From: Semisulcospira habei | Lineage: Eukaryota; Mollusca; Gastropoda; Semisulcospiridae | Reading direction: 5' to 3' | DNA length: 64,000 nt | Assembly: GCA_036245525.1 (NCBI GenBank) | Contig: BTPG01000003.1 | Span: 163,519,607-163,583,606 of the forward strand | Part shown: piece after piece, positions 54,635-64,000 of the stretch | Layout of the letters: each line of letters opens with the position of its first letter | Position numbering within the stretch: position 1 is the first letter of the stretch | Translations under genes and position numbers: made by a program | Notes under the pieces: model-generated | Told to the model about the DNA's origin: nothing | Seen by the model: the letters and a program-made list of their open reading frames with translations, nothing else | Databases searched by the model: none

Positions 54635-54812
54635 TTGTGGTCGAAAAGTGTATACTTGGTCAGTAATGCCGGCCAATATTCTGTGGGCGAAACGTGTATA
54701 TGTACTGACTTGGTAATCATCTCAGTGATCACTGACCAAGTCAGTACATATGCACTTTCCCACCACAGATTATTGACATTACTGACCAAGTCAATACACT
54801 TTTCGACCACAA
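54635..54812. repeat. Long palindrome, arms about 78 bp
   Basis: TTGTGGTCGAAAAGTGTATA pairs with TATACACTTTTCGACCACAA-like sequence; inner GTATATGTACTGACTTGG pairs with CCAAGTCAGTACATATGC; loop TAATCATCTCAGTGATCA. ACTTGGTCAGTAAT occurs in inverted sets, so the arms themselves are partly repetitive. No TTAA ends. Confidence 0.88.
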
Positions 54813-54894
54813 CTGGCCCATTACAGCTTGAGACGGGCTGATTAAAAAAAAAAAAATAAAAAAATTGGTAATTGTCTTATGAAGGCTACATTAC

Positions 54895-55035
54895 AGATTA
54901 GGAGATACATCAATCATTTTAGTTCAAGGGTGGTGCCAGAATAGCTTGTTGCCTCAGGCTATTCTGGCACCACCCTTGAACTATCATAGTCAAATTAAGA
55001 TTCAAGCAATAGTGTATCAGGATGAAAAGGGCTGA
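54895..55035. mobile_element. H1d hairpin element, ends decayed
   Basis: Hairpin 54912-54988: TTTTAGTTCAAGGGTGGTGC, CAGAATAGCTTGTTGCCTCA, complement. Flank GATTAGGAGATACATCAATC (54896) is the inverse of the 39174 flank. Confidence 0.78.
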
Positions 55036-55433
55036 TGCACAGTGGTCGATGGTATAGCGATGTTAATACTGAGTGGTCGAAAGTGAACATATGGTGTGTA
55101 ACAATATTGACTATTCTGCCTTGTATTACAATGAAAATCTGGCTTTTCACAATACTGGCTATTGCCACTGGTCAGATGATGTAAGATGCCTTTTATGGAC
55201 TAATCACTATTGTGCACCCACTGAAATTTGTACACTTACAACAATCTCTTGACAACGTATATCATACTGCGTGACTTGTGGCACATGCATTCGCACTTAA
55301 TGAATGGTTTTGCCGTGCAAGATGATGCACAGAGATTATGGGGTCGTCCATACTGACCTCCTGCGGAAGAGAGACGTCCGATCACCGCAGTGCATCAGTT
55401 GAGCTTACTTCAGATCATCTCAGCTTTCCTCGG
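55036..55433. other. Unassigned sequence
   Basis: TTACAATGAAAATCTGGCTT at 55127 is related to the hairpin at 55648-55721. Otherwise nothing. Confidence 0.4.
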
Positions 55434-55634
55434 TTAACTCATTCAGCCCGACGCACGTATTTTGAAGGCGTCATCTAACGACTATGCACCTGTTGCAGGA
55501 GATGGATCGACCTAATTCAGGGGTAGTGCCAGATTAGCTTGGCGCCGACAGGCGCCAAGCTAATCTGGCACTACCCTTGAATTATCATGGTCGACCCATC
55601 TCCTGCTGTAGTGCGTCAGGGCTGAGTGGGTTAA
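55434..55634. mobile_element. H1c TTAA element, intact
   Basis: TTAACTCATTCAGCCCGACG to GGGCTGAGTGGGTTAA; hairpin about 55507-55598, apex GGCGCCGACAGGCGCC. Confidence 0.92.
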
Positions 55635-55647
55635 GGCAAACGTTACC

Positions 55648-55721
55648 AAGTCCATTTGTTATGAAAAACGAGATTTTCATTGTAATACAATGAAAATCTT
55701 GCTTTTCACGAAATTGGACTT
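55648..55721. repeat. Hairpin, arms about 36 bp
   Basis: AAGTCCATTTGTTATGAAAA onward pairs with TTTTCACGAAATTGGACTT; inner AGATTTTCATTGTA pairs with TACAATGAAAATCT. Confidence 0.83.
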
Positions 55722-55895
55722 CCTGTATTCCTGTAATACAGGGCAGTGTTGTTTTGGCTTTTAAAAAATTAGAAGTCTTGGTTCGTATCGTTACCCATAC
55801 TGTATGGTATTTGCGATTTCATGGGTCGTCCACTGATGTTAAGAAAGATGAATCGTTGGTCCACATAGCGGGTAATGATACTGACTCTTAATATT

Positions 55896-56029
55896 GGCTC
55901 ATGAGGATCTATGCCTCTTGCTGAGACCAATTTGTATCTACCTTCCTAGGACGGTTGTGGCTTTTGGTGGTTGAATGAACAAAGATTTCAGAAACAATAC
56001 TGTACGAATAGTGGCAGGGAAGGGGTTAA
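55896..56029 (+). mobile_element. H2 right half only
   Basis: Starts within the right arm (GGCTCATGAGGATCTATGCC) and runs to GTGGCAGGGAAGGGGTTAA. Left arm and left end absent. Confidence 0.85.
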
Positions 56030-56297
56030 CCCTTTATTGACTAGAGGAGGTCCATTAAAAGACTGAGCCACGCAACCGCGTTTAAGGGGGTAGGGGGTAG
56101 AGGGGGGGGGGGAGGTTGAAGGGGTGTCAGTATGTCGCTGTTTGAACATTGCACCTGTCTGCAAGGCTGTCTGAGTATTCCTGCGATGTCCTTGAGTAAC
56201 CACAAACCCGCCAGAATCAATGCGTGGTCACCAGCCCGCAGTTTGTCTTTACATGAGCGAGATTTGCGCTGCGGACACACTGTCTGCAAAACTGTCA

Positions 56298-56362
56298 TCT
56301 GCAAGTGACATAGACCCCCATGAGCCCCTACAGGGGTCATGGGGGTCTATGCCACTTGCAGA
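56298..56362. mobile_element. H2 hairpin core, variant
   Basis: CTGCAAGTGACATAGACCCC, apex GAGCCCCTACAGGGG, return GGGGTCTATGCCACTTGCAG. Both arms have GACCCCCATGAG in place of GATCCTCATGAG. Confidence 0.82.
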
Positions 56363-56472
56363 AAAGATCATATAGCTCCTATTACGTCTACGTTTCTTCA
56401 ACCGTTGAAAAGAATGACTGGTGTTTGAACTGCTGATGCGTTTGTGTTCAGACTGTTCATTGTCATAAATTC

Positions 56473-56541
56473 TGCAAGAGGCATACACTTTCATCATGCC
56501 CTGCAAGGCGTCAAGACTCGTGAGATTATATGCATCTTGCT
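56473..56541. mobile_element. Decayed H2 hairpin
   Basis: CTGCAAGAGGCATACACTTT, CCCTGCAAGGCG, GATTATATGCATCTTGC. Confidence 0.65.
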
Positions 56542-56736
56542 AACATTAAAACAGCCTTACTGACATATACGTTTCTCAGTCAGACGATAGGAGGGTTTTG
56601 GTTCCAGGCTATGTCTGTGTGCAACTTCAAAGACAGTACACCAAGACCTGAATCGTGCGAAAGGCAAAAAACATCAAGGTCCCCTGTAGTTCACATCCCC
56701 ATCGGACAGTTAGGGTCTGTGCCGACCGACTCATAT

Positions 56737-56935
56737 TTAACTACTTTACTGCTGAGTATTAAACAAAACACAGCTGCAAAAAGCATGTGTAGATCCTCAT
56801 GGGTCCCTGCAGTTGTGGGGGTTCAGGAGGATCTTTGTCTCTTGCTGAAAACACTTGGATTCCACATTCACTTTGTTCCTTTTACGGTTGTAGATCCGTA
56901 TACGCTGAAATTACATTCATTTCAAAACTGAACAG
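56737..56935 (+). mobile_element. H2 TTAA element, right end decayed
   Basis: TTAACTACTTTACTGCTGAG; hairpin about 56774-56847 with GTAGATCCTCATGGGTCCCT arm. Confidence 0.72.
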
Positions 56936-56949
56936 AATATGTGAACAGC

Positions 56950-57142
56950 ACCCAACAGCACCCAACTGCAAGAGGCAAAGAATCTCATGAGCCCCCGCTG
57001 AGGCGGGGGCTCATGAGATTCTTTGCATCTTGCTGGCCCTATTCATACCCGTGTTCCTTGGATTAATGGGATTATTCAGCGTTGACCTTGCCCTGCTTTC
57101 AAAGACATAATTTTCAGGCCCACTGGCAGCTAAAGGGTTTAA
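56950..57142 (+). mobile_element. H2 TTAA element, left end decayed
   Basis: Hairpin 56966-57035, near-perfect, both arms AAAGAATCTCATGAG; right half GTTCCTTGGATTAATGGG, GACCTTGCCCTGCTTTCAAA, CACTGGCAGCTAAAGGGTTTAA. This right-half subtype is the closest match to the sequence upstream of the 44-bp satellite. Confidence 0.87.
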
Positions 57143-57404
57143 CCCCTTGGAAACCCGTACTGTAAACAGTATCGGTGGGTATTTTTAAATCGTATTTCCA
57201 TCTCTGTTTCTTAAAGGAAACACTGAGATGATGGGGTCTTGAGTTTCTTTAGCCAGTTTTGGTGTTCGAATTCCCCGACGGCAGTGCACACACCATTGAT
57301 GACAAGCCTGGGGTTTCTGAGCACGGATGCCAAACAACCCAGCGATGCCCGGTGTAAAATATCTGTGCCTTGTTCTAGTTTCAGTGTGACATTGCTCGAT
57401 CCGT

Positions 57405-57660
57405 GTGAAGAGTCAGTCCATCAGTCAAATGAATGAACGAATGCATGACTAAATGAATCAGTCCGTCAGTCAGTCCATCAGTCAGTCCCTTAGTCAGTCC
57501 GTAAGTCAGTTCTTTCCTCAGCCACCTCAGTCAGTCAGTCAGTCCCATTATCAGTCCGCAACTCAGTGCTTTCCTCAGTCAATCCCTTAGTCAGTCCGTC
57601 GCGATCTCAGTCAGTCCGTAAGTCAGTCTGTCCCTCACTGAGTCAGTTCCCGCAGTTACT
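57405..57660. repeat. CAGT/CAGTC-rich tract
   Basis: Imperfect CAGTCAGTC and GTCCGTCAGT units; it resumes at 57771-57875 after the H5 palindrome, which therefore looks inserted within this tract. Confidence 0.8.
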
Positions 57661-57661
57661 G

Positions 57662-57770
57662 CCCAATGCGCACAAGGTCATTGGGCCGACATCGGCCGCC
57701 GTTGGCCCGCGCACGTGCGTGCGCGGGCCAACGGCGACCGACGTCGGCCCGATGACCTTGAGCGAATTGG
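57662..57770. repeat. H5 GC-rich palindrome, near-perfect
   Basis: CCAATGCGCACAAGGTCATT, GGGCCGACATCGGCCGCCGT, apex GCGCACGTGCGTGCGC, complete return arm ending GAGCGAATTGG. It splits a CAGT-type repeat tract. Confidence 0.9.
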
Positions 57771-57875
57771 GGTGAATCCGGCGCCATCCCTCAGTCAGTT
57801 CATCAGTCAGGACGTTCCTCGATCACTGAGTCCGTCAGTCAGTCCATCCATCCCGGTCTCGGTCAGTCCGTCCCC

Positions 57876-58383
57876 GCTCAGCCTACCAACCAGCCAACCA
57901 AGCAGCCCAAACAACTAACCACTAACCAGCTCAGGTACACGATTGCAAACCAACAGTCCTTTTTCAGTTCCACAGGGCCGAGGAATTCGCCCACATGAGT
58001 TATGTGCCCCTGAAAAGGCTCCGAGCGTCAAAAGACGGAGAATAGTCAGTAGACACTCCCGGCGAGGCCTTGTCAGGGGTGCTCAACGTGTGTGGTAAAA
58101 TTCTGTAACTATAATGATTTTTTTTTTTTTTTTGTAGTCCAGTGCATGCACACTGGTTCATCAGAGTGGTTTCCTTTATGAATGGACCCTCTGCTTGGAG
58201 GTCTCGTAAATTATCAACGGAAGTTTCGAAACGCGATTCCTTTGGAATGTACGGGATACAAAAATAGAGGAGATGCCAGTAAATCATGAAGATATGAACT
58301 CGCCAGTGGTTAAGAGTCTGTGTATTTAACCAGTCCATCTTATCTAGTTCACACTCCATTCCACCAATAGACAAACCCTTCCG
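57876..58383. other. Unassigned sequence
   Basis: T-run at 58118-58133; no supported feature. Confidence 0.4.
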
Positions 58384-58452
58384 TCTGCAAGAGACATACA
58401 GCCTCAAGCGCCTCTACAGCAGCAGGGGCTCATGAGTATCCATAACTCTTGT
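58384..58452. mobile_element. Decayed H2 hairpin
   Basis: GTCTGCAAGAGACATACAGC, CAGCAGCAGG, GGCTCATGAGTATCCATAAC, TCTTG. Confidence 0.65.
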
Positions 58453-58550
58453 TCCCGGGCAGGCCCTGTTGCACTATGATCCTCAAATCGTGAAGAATTA
58501 TCCCGACATTCTTATTCACATTCCAACTTCTAGCGAGTTTTGATCAGTGA

Positions 58551-58618
58551 TGCAAGGGACATAGATTCTCATGAGCCCTTGCATCTGCAGGGGCTCATGA
58601 GAATCTATGCCTCTTGCT
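58551..58618. mobile_element. H2 hairpin core, near-perfect
   Basis: GATGCAAGGGACATAGATTC, apex CCTTGCATCTGCAGG, return GAATCTATGCCTCTTGC. Confidence 0.82.
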
Positions 58619-58773
58619 CTGAGATATTAGCTCAATTGCATCCTCAGGTAACGGTTATCTCCAAAGGACCGCATCGTTGCCACAGAAACTTGCAGGCGAC
58701 GTATCAGCGACGTACAGGATAAACACATAAACAGCAAGCACGTAAAACGCCCGCGCAGAACAGGCCGCCCAGC

Positions 58774-58842
58774 AGGCAAAAGGTCCAGGGCCGACGTCGG
58801 GCGCAGTTGGCCCGCGCATGGCCCGAGGACATTTTGCGAAAG
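58774..58842. repeat. H5 hairpin, shortened
   Basis: GGCAAAAGGTCCAGGGCCGA, CGTCGGGCGCAGTTGGCCC, GCATGGCCCGAGGACATTTT, GCG. Confidence 0.7.
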
Positions 58843-59202
58843 CTCAGTGCAGATGAAGCAACGTGAAAATACTCCGACGACAGACGCAGCTTCCAAAAAC
58901 TGGAACACAAATTAAAAAAAAAAAAAAATATTGACTATAATACTTCTATTACTGTTTACCAAATCTAGTGCAAAAAGTAAGGAGATTTTTGTTCAGATTT
59001 TGGTGTAAACATTTTGCCTGAAAGAAGATGGACTATTATATGGTCTAAATATGTTTTATGTCTTGAATCAGCATATGTGGACATTAGCAAAACGTCAAAA
59101 AACATTTTGAAAGGTTAAACAGGCTAAACAAATATTTTCCTGTTACAACAAAACATAAAGTTGAGTGGAAGGTAGAGGTGGATACTTGTTTACAATTATT
59201 AT
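58843..59202. other. Unassigned sequence
   Basis: AT-rich; nothing supported. Confidence 0.4.
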
Positions 59203-59430
59203 TTAACCCTTATCACTGATTCGGAATACACCAGTGTGTGAAATAAGTTTGACTAAAATAGTTCAAAGGTAGTGCCAGAATAGCTTGGCGCCTCTAGGCG
59301 CCAAGCTATTCTGGCACCACCCTTGAACTAAAGCCATTGGTCTATATTCTTATTTGTAAGTACTATAATGTAACTTGCATATGGCAGTGTACAAATTTGA
59401 AGCTTTTAGCCTCAGGATGATTTGGGTTAA
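59203..59430. mobile_element. H1d TTAA element
   Basis: TTAACCCTTATCACTGATTC to GGATGATTTGGGTTAA, 228 bp; hairpin about 59254-59330, apex GGCGCCTCTAGGCGCC. Confidence 0.87.
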
Positions 59431-59494
59431 GCACTCTCTTGTTTTTCGCAATAGCAAAAATATTCTCAAAATTTGAATCAAATTGAATAAACTA

Positions 59495-59634
59495 CAGATT
59501 ACTCCGGATATAGCGACAAAGGTCCCAACAGCAGTTTTTCAACGTCAATTACTTCGCTGATAACAAACATCGGCTATAACAACAAGAAAAATTGGGTCCC
59601 CACGCCATTTGTTAGATTCCGAGTTTACTGTATT
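59495..59634. mobile_element. pogo/mariner-like MITE
   Basis: Left TACAGATTACTCCGGATATA; right TTAGATTCCGAGTTTACTGTA. Internal GGTCCCAACAGCAG and AAAAATTGGGTCCC are shared with 27552-27826. TA at the extremes fits a TA-inserting element. Confidence 0.65.
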
Positions 59635-59903
59635 AATTATATGGCTTAGTGTCCCTTGGCTTACATGCATCATGTTATTTTACCCAGCTGTCGCGTAGAT
59701 ATGCCTCTTTAACTAGGAACAGAGGTTAAAACCTTAATGCGCGGAAGGTGTTTACAACCATCCTAGAAGCAGGCAGAAAAATATGTAATCTTTTTACCCC
59801 AGGTGCATCGCCCTTCTTTGACGTCACAACACTCGCATGCTTTGCCAGATAGCTTTTCCTTGAAAATAAACAACAGAGTACATCAAATGTTGGTTTTTGA
59901 CTA

Positions 59904-59970
59904 GCAAGAGGCATAGATCCTCAAGAGTCCCACCGTACGCAGGGGCTCATGAGGATCTAGGCCTGTTGCA
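59904..59970. mobile_element. H2 hairpin core, diverged
   Basis: TAGCAAGAGGCATAGATCCT, CCACCGTACGCAGG, CTCATGAGGATCTAGGCCTG, TTGC. Confidence 0.72.
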
Positions 59971-60693
<723 letters not shown>

Positions 60694-60938
60694 AGATGAT
60701 GCAGAGAGAGAGTTATTGATCAGAGAGATGAGGCACTGGCATCGTCAATGACATAGCTTTATTTATCAACCGCCGTTGCTACGAAACTACGAGACAAAAT
60801 ACAAAGAACAATAGACAAAAAAAATAAAACAAAAAAAAAAAACCCACAAAATCTAAGTATATAGTTAAATGTAAATGAAACAAAAACATTGCTAGTTTAG
60901 GGAAAGAAAGTCCCATGACAATCTCACACACCTAAACT

Positions 60939-60940
<2 letters not shown>

Positions 60941-60993
<53 letters not shown>
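60941..60993. repeat. (CA)n microsatellite in LINE C 3' UTR
   Basis: (GT)n on the LINE sense strand, in the same relative place as the GT tract of LINE B. Confidence 0.93.
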
Positions 60994-60996
<3 letters not shown>

Positions 60997-61079
60997 ATCA
61001 CACACACACATACAGAGTTTGTAATTGGGAGCATACATAATCAGGGTTACAGGGCAGTATATATTTCACAACGTAATGA

Positions 61080-61312
61080 TTACGACTGCTTCGAGAAGTA
61101 CTTGAAGAGACTGATTTTGAAACGGGCTAGAGAGGAAGCGGATTTTAAATAATCAGGAAGCGTGTTCCAAGTCTGCGTTCTCGCGAATGACAAACTAGAT
61201 TTGTATATATCAATTCTTGTTTTGGGGACTAAGAAAAGTTGCCTAATATTACCTATTACCAAGCCTAGATTCCGACTTAGAGAAAAGAGTTGTGATATAT
61301 TCTGGTATTTGG
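61080..61312 (-). pseudogene. LINE C ORF2 C-terminal fragment
   Basis: About 75 codons after the CT array: SRNLGLVIGNIRQLF, VPKTRIDIYKSSLSFARTQT and WNTLPDYLKSASSLARFK align with the ends of LINE A and B ORF2 (RIDLFKTSxSFSG, then WN). The frame stays open into the CT array, which only adds Leu-Ser repeats. Confidence 0.85.
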
Positions 61313-61314
61313 CT

Positions 61315-61379
<65 letters not shown>

Positions 61380-61406
61380 GAGAGAGAGAGGAGAGTGAGA
61401 GGAGAG

Positions 61407-61456
<50 letters not shown>
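61313..61456. repeat. (GA)n microsatellite at LINE C 5' side
   Basis: GA with several GGAGAG and one GTGAGAG interruption; (CT)n on the LINE C sense strand. Confidence 0.95.
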
Positions 61457-61461
<5 letters not shown>

Positions 61462-61646
61462 ATTCTCAATACCATTCAGCCACAAACCTCATTCTCAACA
61501 ACAACACGTGGACAGTGTTTGTAAACAAACCTGACCTTGACTCAAAGTTCATAAGCTGTGTCCTGCATTTAGCGTTCACAAATACCATCTTATCCTTCTT
61601 TATGAGGCAGTAAATCGCAACGTGTCAGATATAAAAAGCTGTAAAC
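61457..61646. other. Unassigned sequence
   Basis: TTTCATTCTCAATACCATTC follows the array; no feature supported. Confidence 0.35.
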
Positions 61647-61743
61647 AAAAGTCTACCGGGCCGACGTAGGCCGCAGTGGGCCCCGCGCACGCCGCCGTGC
61701 GCAGGCCAACTGCGGGTCAACGTCGGCTCGGTGGTCTTTTGCT
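61647..61743. repeat. H5 GC-rich hairpin
   Basis: AAAAGTCTACCGGGCCGACG, TAGGCCGCAGTGGGCCC, apex CACGCCGCCGTG, return CAACTGCGGGTCAACGTCGG and TCGGTGGTCTTTT. Confidence 0.82.
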
Positions 61744-61862
61744 TGTCGGGGCTCCATATCGACTGCTGGAGATTTTATTACGCCATCGCATTTTTTTTCA
61801 GTCTTAGACAAACCTGTTTGACTTCTTACACGTGATGATCGAAGCACAGAGCCCAATCTCTG

Positions 61863-61931
61863 CCAACAAAAGGCACATATTGTCACGACCCCCTGCTGGT
61901 GCAGGGGATCATGACAATCTATGCTTTTAAG
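61863..61931. mobile_element. H2 hairpin core, variant
   Basis: CCAACAAAAGGCACATATTG, apex CCTGCTGGTGCAGG, return CATGACAATCTATGCTTTTA. Both arms show ATTGTCA/TGACAAT for ATCCTCA/TGAGGAT. Confidence 0.75.
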
Positions 61932-62239
61932 GCAGATTGAAAAAGCTGAGAAAGTCATCTGTGACATCTTGAAGCGAACTGCGCAGCAGATGGTGGCCGG
62001 TCTAAGTTCACGAACTAAAATGGTTTATTAATAGGCTAGTTTGCTAGGAACATAAATTATATAATTTGAAATGGATTGGTGTAGCCCGCGTTATCCCATA
62101 TACAAGAATCTTTTCATGTTCGTGAAATATTTCCGAAGTGTTTGATGTCAGTATTGTCTGCACGTGCTTGGTAGAGTAATTGTGAATGCATGTAGGTGTC
62201 TTGTCTCTCTCTCTTGGCTTGACTTCGCGAACGAAGATT
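61932..62239. other. Unassigned sequence, maybe LINE D 3' UTR
   Basis: Lies just downstream (minus sense) of LINE D. No tail repeat was identified. Confidence 0.35.
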
Positions 62240-62249
62240 CTATAGGGCT

Positions 62250-62375
62250 TGCCCACGTCGTCTGCAGGCATTTTCGTGGCTGCGGAGGCCAATCCGGGAC
62301 AGGCAGGTTCGACCGCAGTGGCTGCAGGGGAAGGTCTGGTCAGGATTCTGAGTTACGACAACTCTGTTTTTTTCT
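62250..62375 (-). pseudogene. LINE D C-terminal zinc finger
   Basis: In a third frame: TFPCSHCGRTCLSRIGLRSH followed by ENACR, i.e. C-x2-C-x12-H-x3/4-C spacing, a C2HC/C2H2-type finger probably used for nucleic acid binding. Reading into it requires a shift in the AAAAAAA run, which may be decay, a sequencing error or programmed. Confidence 0.78.
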
Positions 62376-63040
62376 TCTGAGCCGCTTGTCCTTAAGGTTA
62401 GCTCTGCGAGAGTCCTCAAAGGAGACGGCTGCCTTGTGAATGGTGGAGCGCCACGTGTCACGGTCCGCAGCAAGCGAAGACCACTGGCGGTGGTCGATTT
62501 GGCAGGCACTAAGTGACTTCTTGAGACCGTCTTTGTATCTCTTCTTTGGTGCCCCTCTGTCTCGGTGTCCAGTGGCGAGCTCGCCGAACAGAGTGATCTT
62601 GGGTAGGCGATGATCCTCCATCCTGGAGACGTGCCCCGCCCAGCGAAGCTGTGTCCGCAGCAGCAAAGCCTCGATGCTCACAGTTTCCGCCTGTTCAAGG
62701 ACCTCGACGTTGGTGACATAGTCACTCCAGTGAATGCTGAGGATGGTACGCAGGCAGCGCTGGTGAAAGCGTTCGAGGAGTCGTAGTTGGCTGCGGTAGA
62801 GGGCCCAGGACTCGGAACCGTACAGCAGGGTGGTGAGGATGACAGCTCTGTACACGCTGATCTTGGTGCCTTTTTTCAGCTGTTGATTGTGCCACACCCG
62901 CTTGAATAGTCGCCCGAAAGCACTGTTCGCTTTTGCCAGCCTGTTGTCCAGCTCCTTGTCCAGCTTGGCGTCTGACGTGATGATGCAGCCAAGGTAGGTA
63001 AACTGGTGTACAGACTTCAGTTCGGACTCGCCGATGGTGA
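62340..63040 (-). pseudogene. LINE D C-terminal extension
   Basis: Continues the protein in another frame: FTYLGCIITSDAKLDKELD, ILTTLLYGSESWALYRSQLR, RWAGHVSRMEDHRLPKITLF, RRKKQSCRNSES then stop at 62340. YGSESW and RWxGHVxRM are typical of the region after RT in many LINEs. The frame changes again at the A-run near 62368-62375. Confidence 0.88.
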
Positions 63041-64000
63041 TGTGGGAGGGCGATGCTCTTCCTTGGGTGCCGGCTGATGAAGGACCTCTGTCTTTTTCAG
63101 ACTGACCTCAAGTTCAAAGAGCTGGGCGGCATCTGCGAAGCAGGACGTAATGCGCTGCAAGGCTCTCTCTGTGTGTGCAACGAGGGCAGCGTCATCAGCA
63201 AAGGGCAGCTCACGAATCAGTTGGTCTAGGGTTTTCGTGTGGGCCTGCAGTCGTCTGAGGTTGAACAGGCTGCCATCGAGACGATACCTGGTGTACACTG
63301 CGTCGTCATCGTCCAGGTCCACTGTGGCCTGCTTCAACATCATGCTGAAGAAGATGGTGAAGAGGGTCGGTGCCAGCACGCAGCCTTGCTTCACGCCGTT
63401 GCGAATGGGGAATGGTTCTGAGAGGTCACTGTTTAGTCTGACCTGGCCTTGCTGGTCCTCGTGGAGCTGGACGATCATGTTGAGGAACTTTGGGGGACAG
63501 CCTAGTCGCTCCAGGATCTGCCACATACCTTGCCTGCTCACAGTGTCAAACGCTTTTGTTAGGTCGACAAACGTTACGTACAGCCCTTTGTTCTGCTCGC
63601 GGCACTTCTCCTGAAGCTGTCTCAGCACAAAGACCATGTCGGTGGTACTCCTGTTGGCTCTGAAGCCACACTGGCCCTCTGGGAGGTGGTCTTCAGCGAT
63701 GGCAGGTACCAGCCGATTCAGGAGCAACCTTGCGAGAATTTTCCCGGCAATGGACAGCAGGGTAATTCCACGATAATTTGAGCAGGCAGACTTCTCTCCT
63801 TTGTTCTTGTACAGGGTGATGATGACTGCATCACGGAGGTCCTTTGGTAGTGTTCCTTTTTCCCAGCAGCAGAGAAAGAGGTCGTGGAGCTTGTTGTGCA
63901 GTGCTGGGCCTCCATGTTTCCAGATCTCTGGCGGGATTCCGTCAATGCCTGCTGCTTTGCCACTCTTGAGCTGGTGGATGGCTGTGAGGGTCTCTTCGGC
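63017..64000 (-). pseudogene. LINE D reverse transcriptase, 5' beyond window
   Basis: Open from the window edge: LKSGKAAGIDGIPPEIW, YRGITLLSIAGKILARLLLN, QCGFRANRSTTDMVFVLRQL, VTFVDLTKAFDTVSR (motif A), NGVKQGCVLAPTLF (motif B), PFADDAALVAHTE (motif C). The frame runs out near 63040 in CATCACCATC, where one base appears missing, and the stop at 63017 follows. Confidence 0.9.

Larger units (their letters stand above)
60735..61312 (-). mobile_element. LINE C, 5'-truncated relative of LINEs A and B
   Basis: Sense strand is minus. It starts directly after (CT)n (plus-strand GA at 61313-61456), contains the ORF2 C-terminus, then a 3' UTR with a (GT)n tract (plus CA at 60941-60993), GTAGCAACGGCGG and GATAAATAAAGC, and ends against the 60583-60730 array. 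Same family architecture as A and B. Confidence 0.85.
62240..64000 (-). mobile_element. LINE D, RTE-like non-LTR retrotransposon, runs off the window
   Basis: Minus-strand RT region continuing past base 64000, so any endonuclease lies outside. Domain order: RT palm and thumb, C-terminal extension, C2H2-like zinc finger. Two frameshifts. Not the family of LINEs A-C: it has GVKQGCVLAPTLF and PFADDAALVA motifs. Clade RTE-like by impression only. Confidence 0.85.

Overview
The window looks like a stretch of repeat-dense nuclear DNA from a marine invertebrate, most likely a mollusc and perhaps a gastropod. The pointers are abundant dinucleotide microsatellites, several non-LTR retrotransposon types, a tRNA-derived SINE, a retroposon whose 3' end carries a GTCGGGACGTTAAGCAAT motif and a TCAA-type tail, and no recognisable host gene, operon or bacterial signal. 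The organism call is inference. I found no convincing host exon. Every protein-like stretch I recognise belongs to a mobile element.

The dominant component is a set of short (about 80-230 bp) non-autonomous elements bounded by TTAA, with ends such as TTAACCCCTTCACTGCC, TTAACTCATTCTACCCC, TTAACCCATTCAGCCC and TTAACCCTTTGGCTGTC. They wrap near-perfect hairpin cores. I use local labels: H1 (core CATGATAGTTCAAGGGT, apex GGCGCC; flank subtypes H1a CTCATTCTACCCC, H1b CTCATTSTGCCCG, H1c CCCATTCAGCCC, H1d CCNTTNTCANTCTGA); H2 (core CTCATGAGGATCTATGCCTC, ends CCCCTTCACTGCC); H3 (core TTTTTGTCGCGATGATTCCT, ends CCCTTTGGCTGTC); H4 (core GAGACGTGCNGCATCCGGAT); H5 (GC-rich core GGGCCGACGTCGGCC); H6 (core AAGCAAGGTGCTCCGCTATA). 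TTAA target duplication and C-rich ends fit piggyBac-like mobilisation, but no piggyBac transposase is present. The two hairpin arms often carry matching changes that differ from other copies, and several elements abut so that they share one TTAA.

Layout. 0-3.5 kb: microsatellites and H1/H3/H5/H2 hairpins. 3.5-6 kb: a broken Ty3/gypsy element with integrase upstream of reverse transcriptase, hit by two small retroposon insertions. 7.9-9.9 kb: a 78-bp satellite whose unit resembles one arm of H1. 10.7-17.7 kb: a 5'-truncated LINE (A) followed by a nearly complete LINE (B) with an SGNH-esterase ORF1 and an intact endonuclease/reverse transcriptase ORF2. A, B and a third copy (C, 60.7-61.3 kb, minus strand) are each bounded on both sides by (CT)n in the same orientation, suggesting a microsatellite target preference. 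18-33.9 kb: hairpin elements, several nested or tandem. 33.9-36.3 kb: a 44-bp satellite of about 51 units that looks like the amplified terminus of one H2 element, followed by a tRNA-SINE. 37.4-37.9 kb: a PIF/Harbinger-like element. 38-60 kb: more hairpin elements, a 1-kb element with 166-bp internal repeats, and long palindromes. 62.2-64 kb: a minus-strand LINE (D) of another clade with a C-terminal zinc finger, running off the end of the window.

All family labels are mine. Coordinates of decayed elements are approximate (within roughly 5-15 bases) because they were read by eye.
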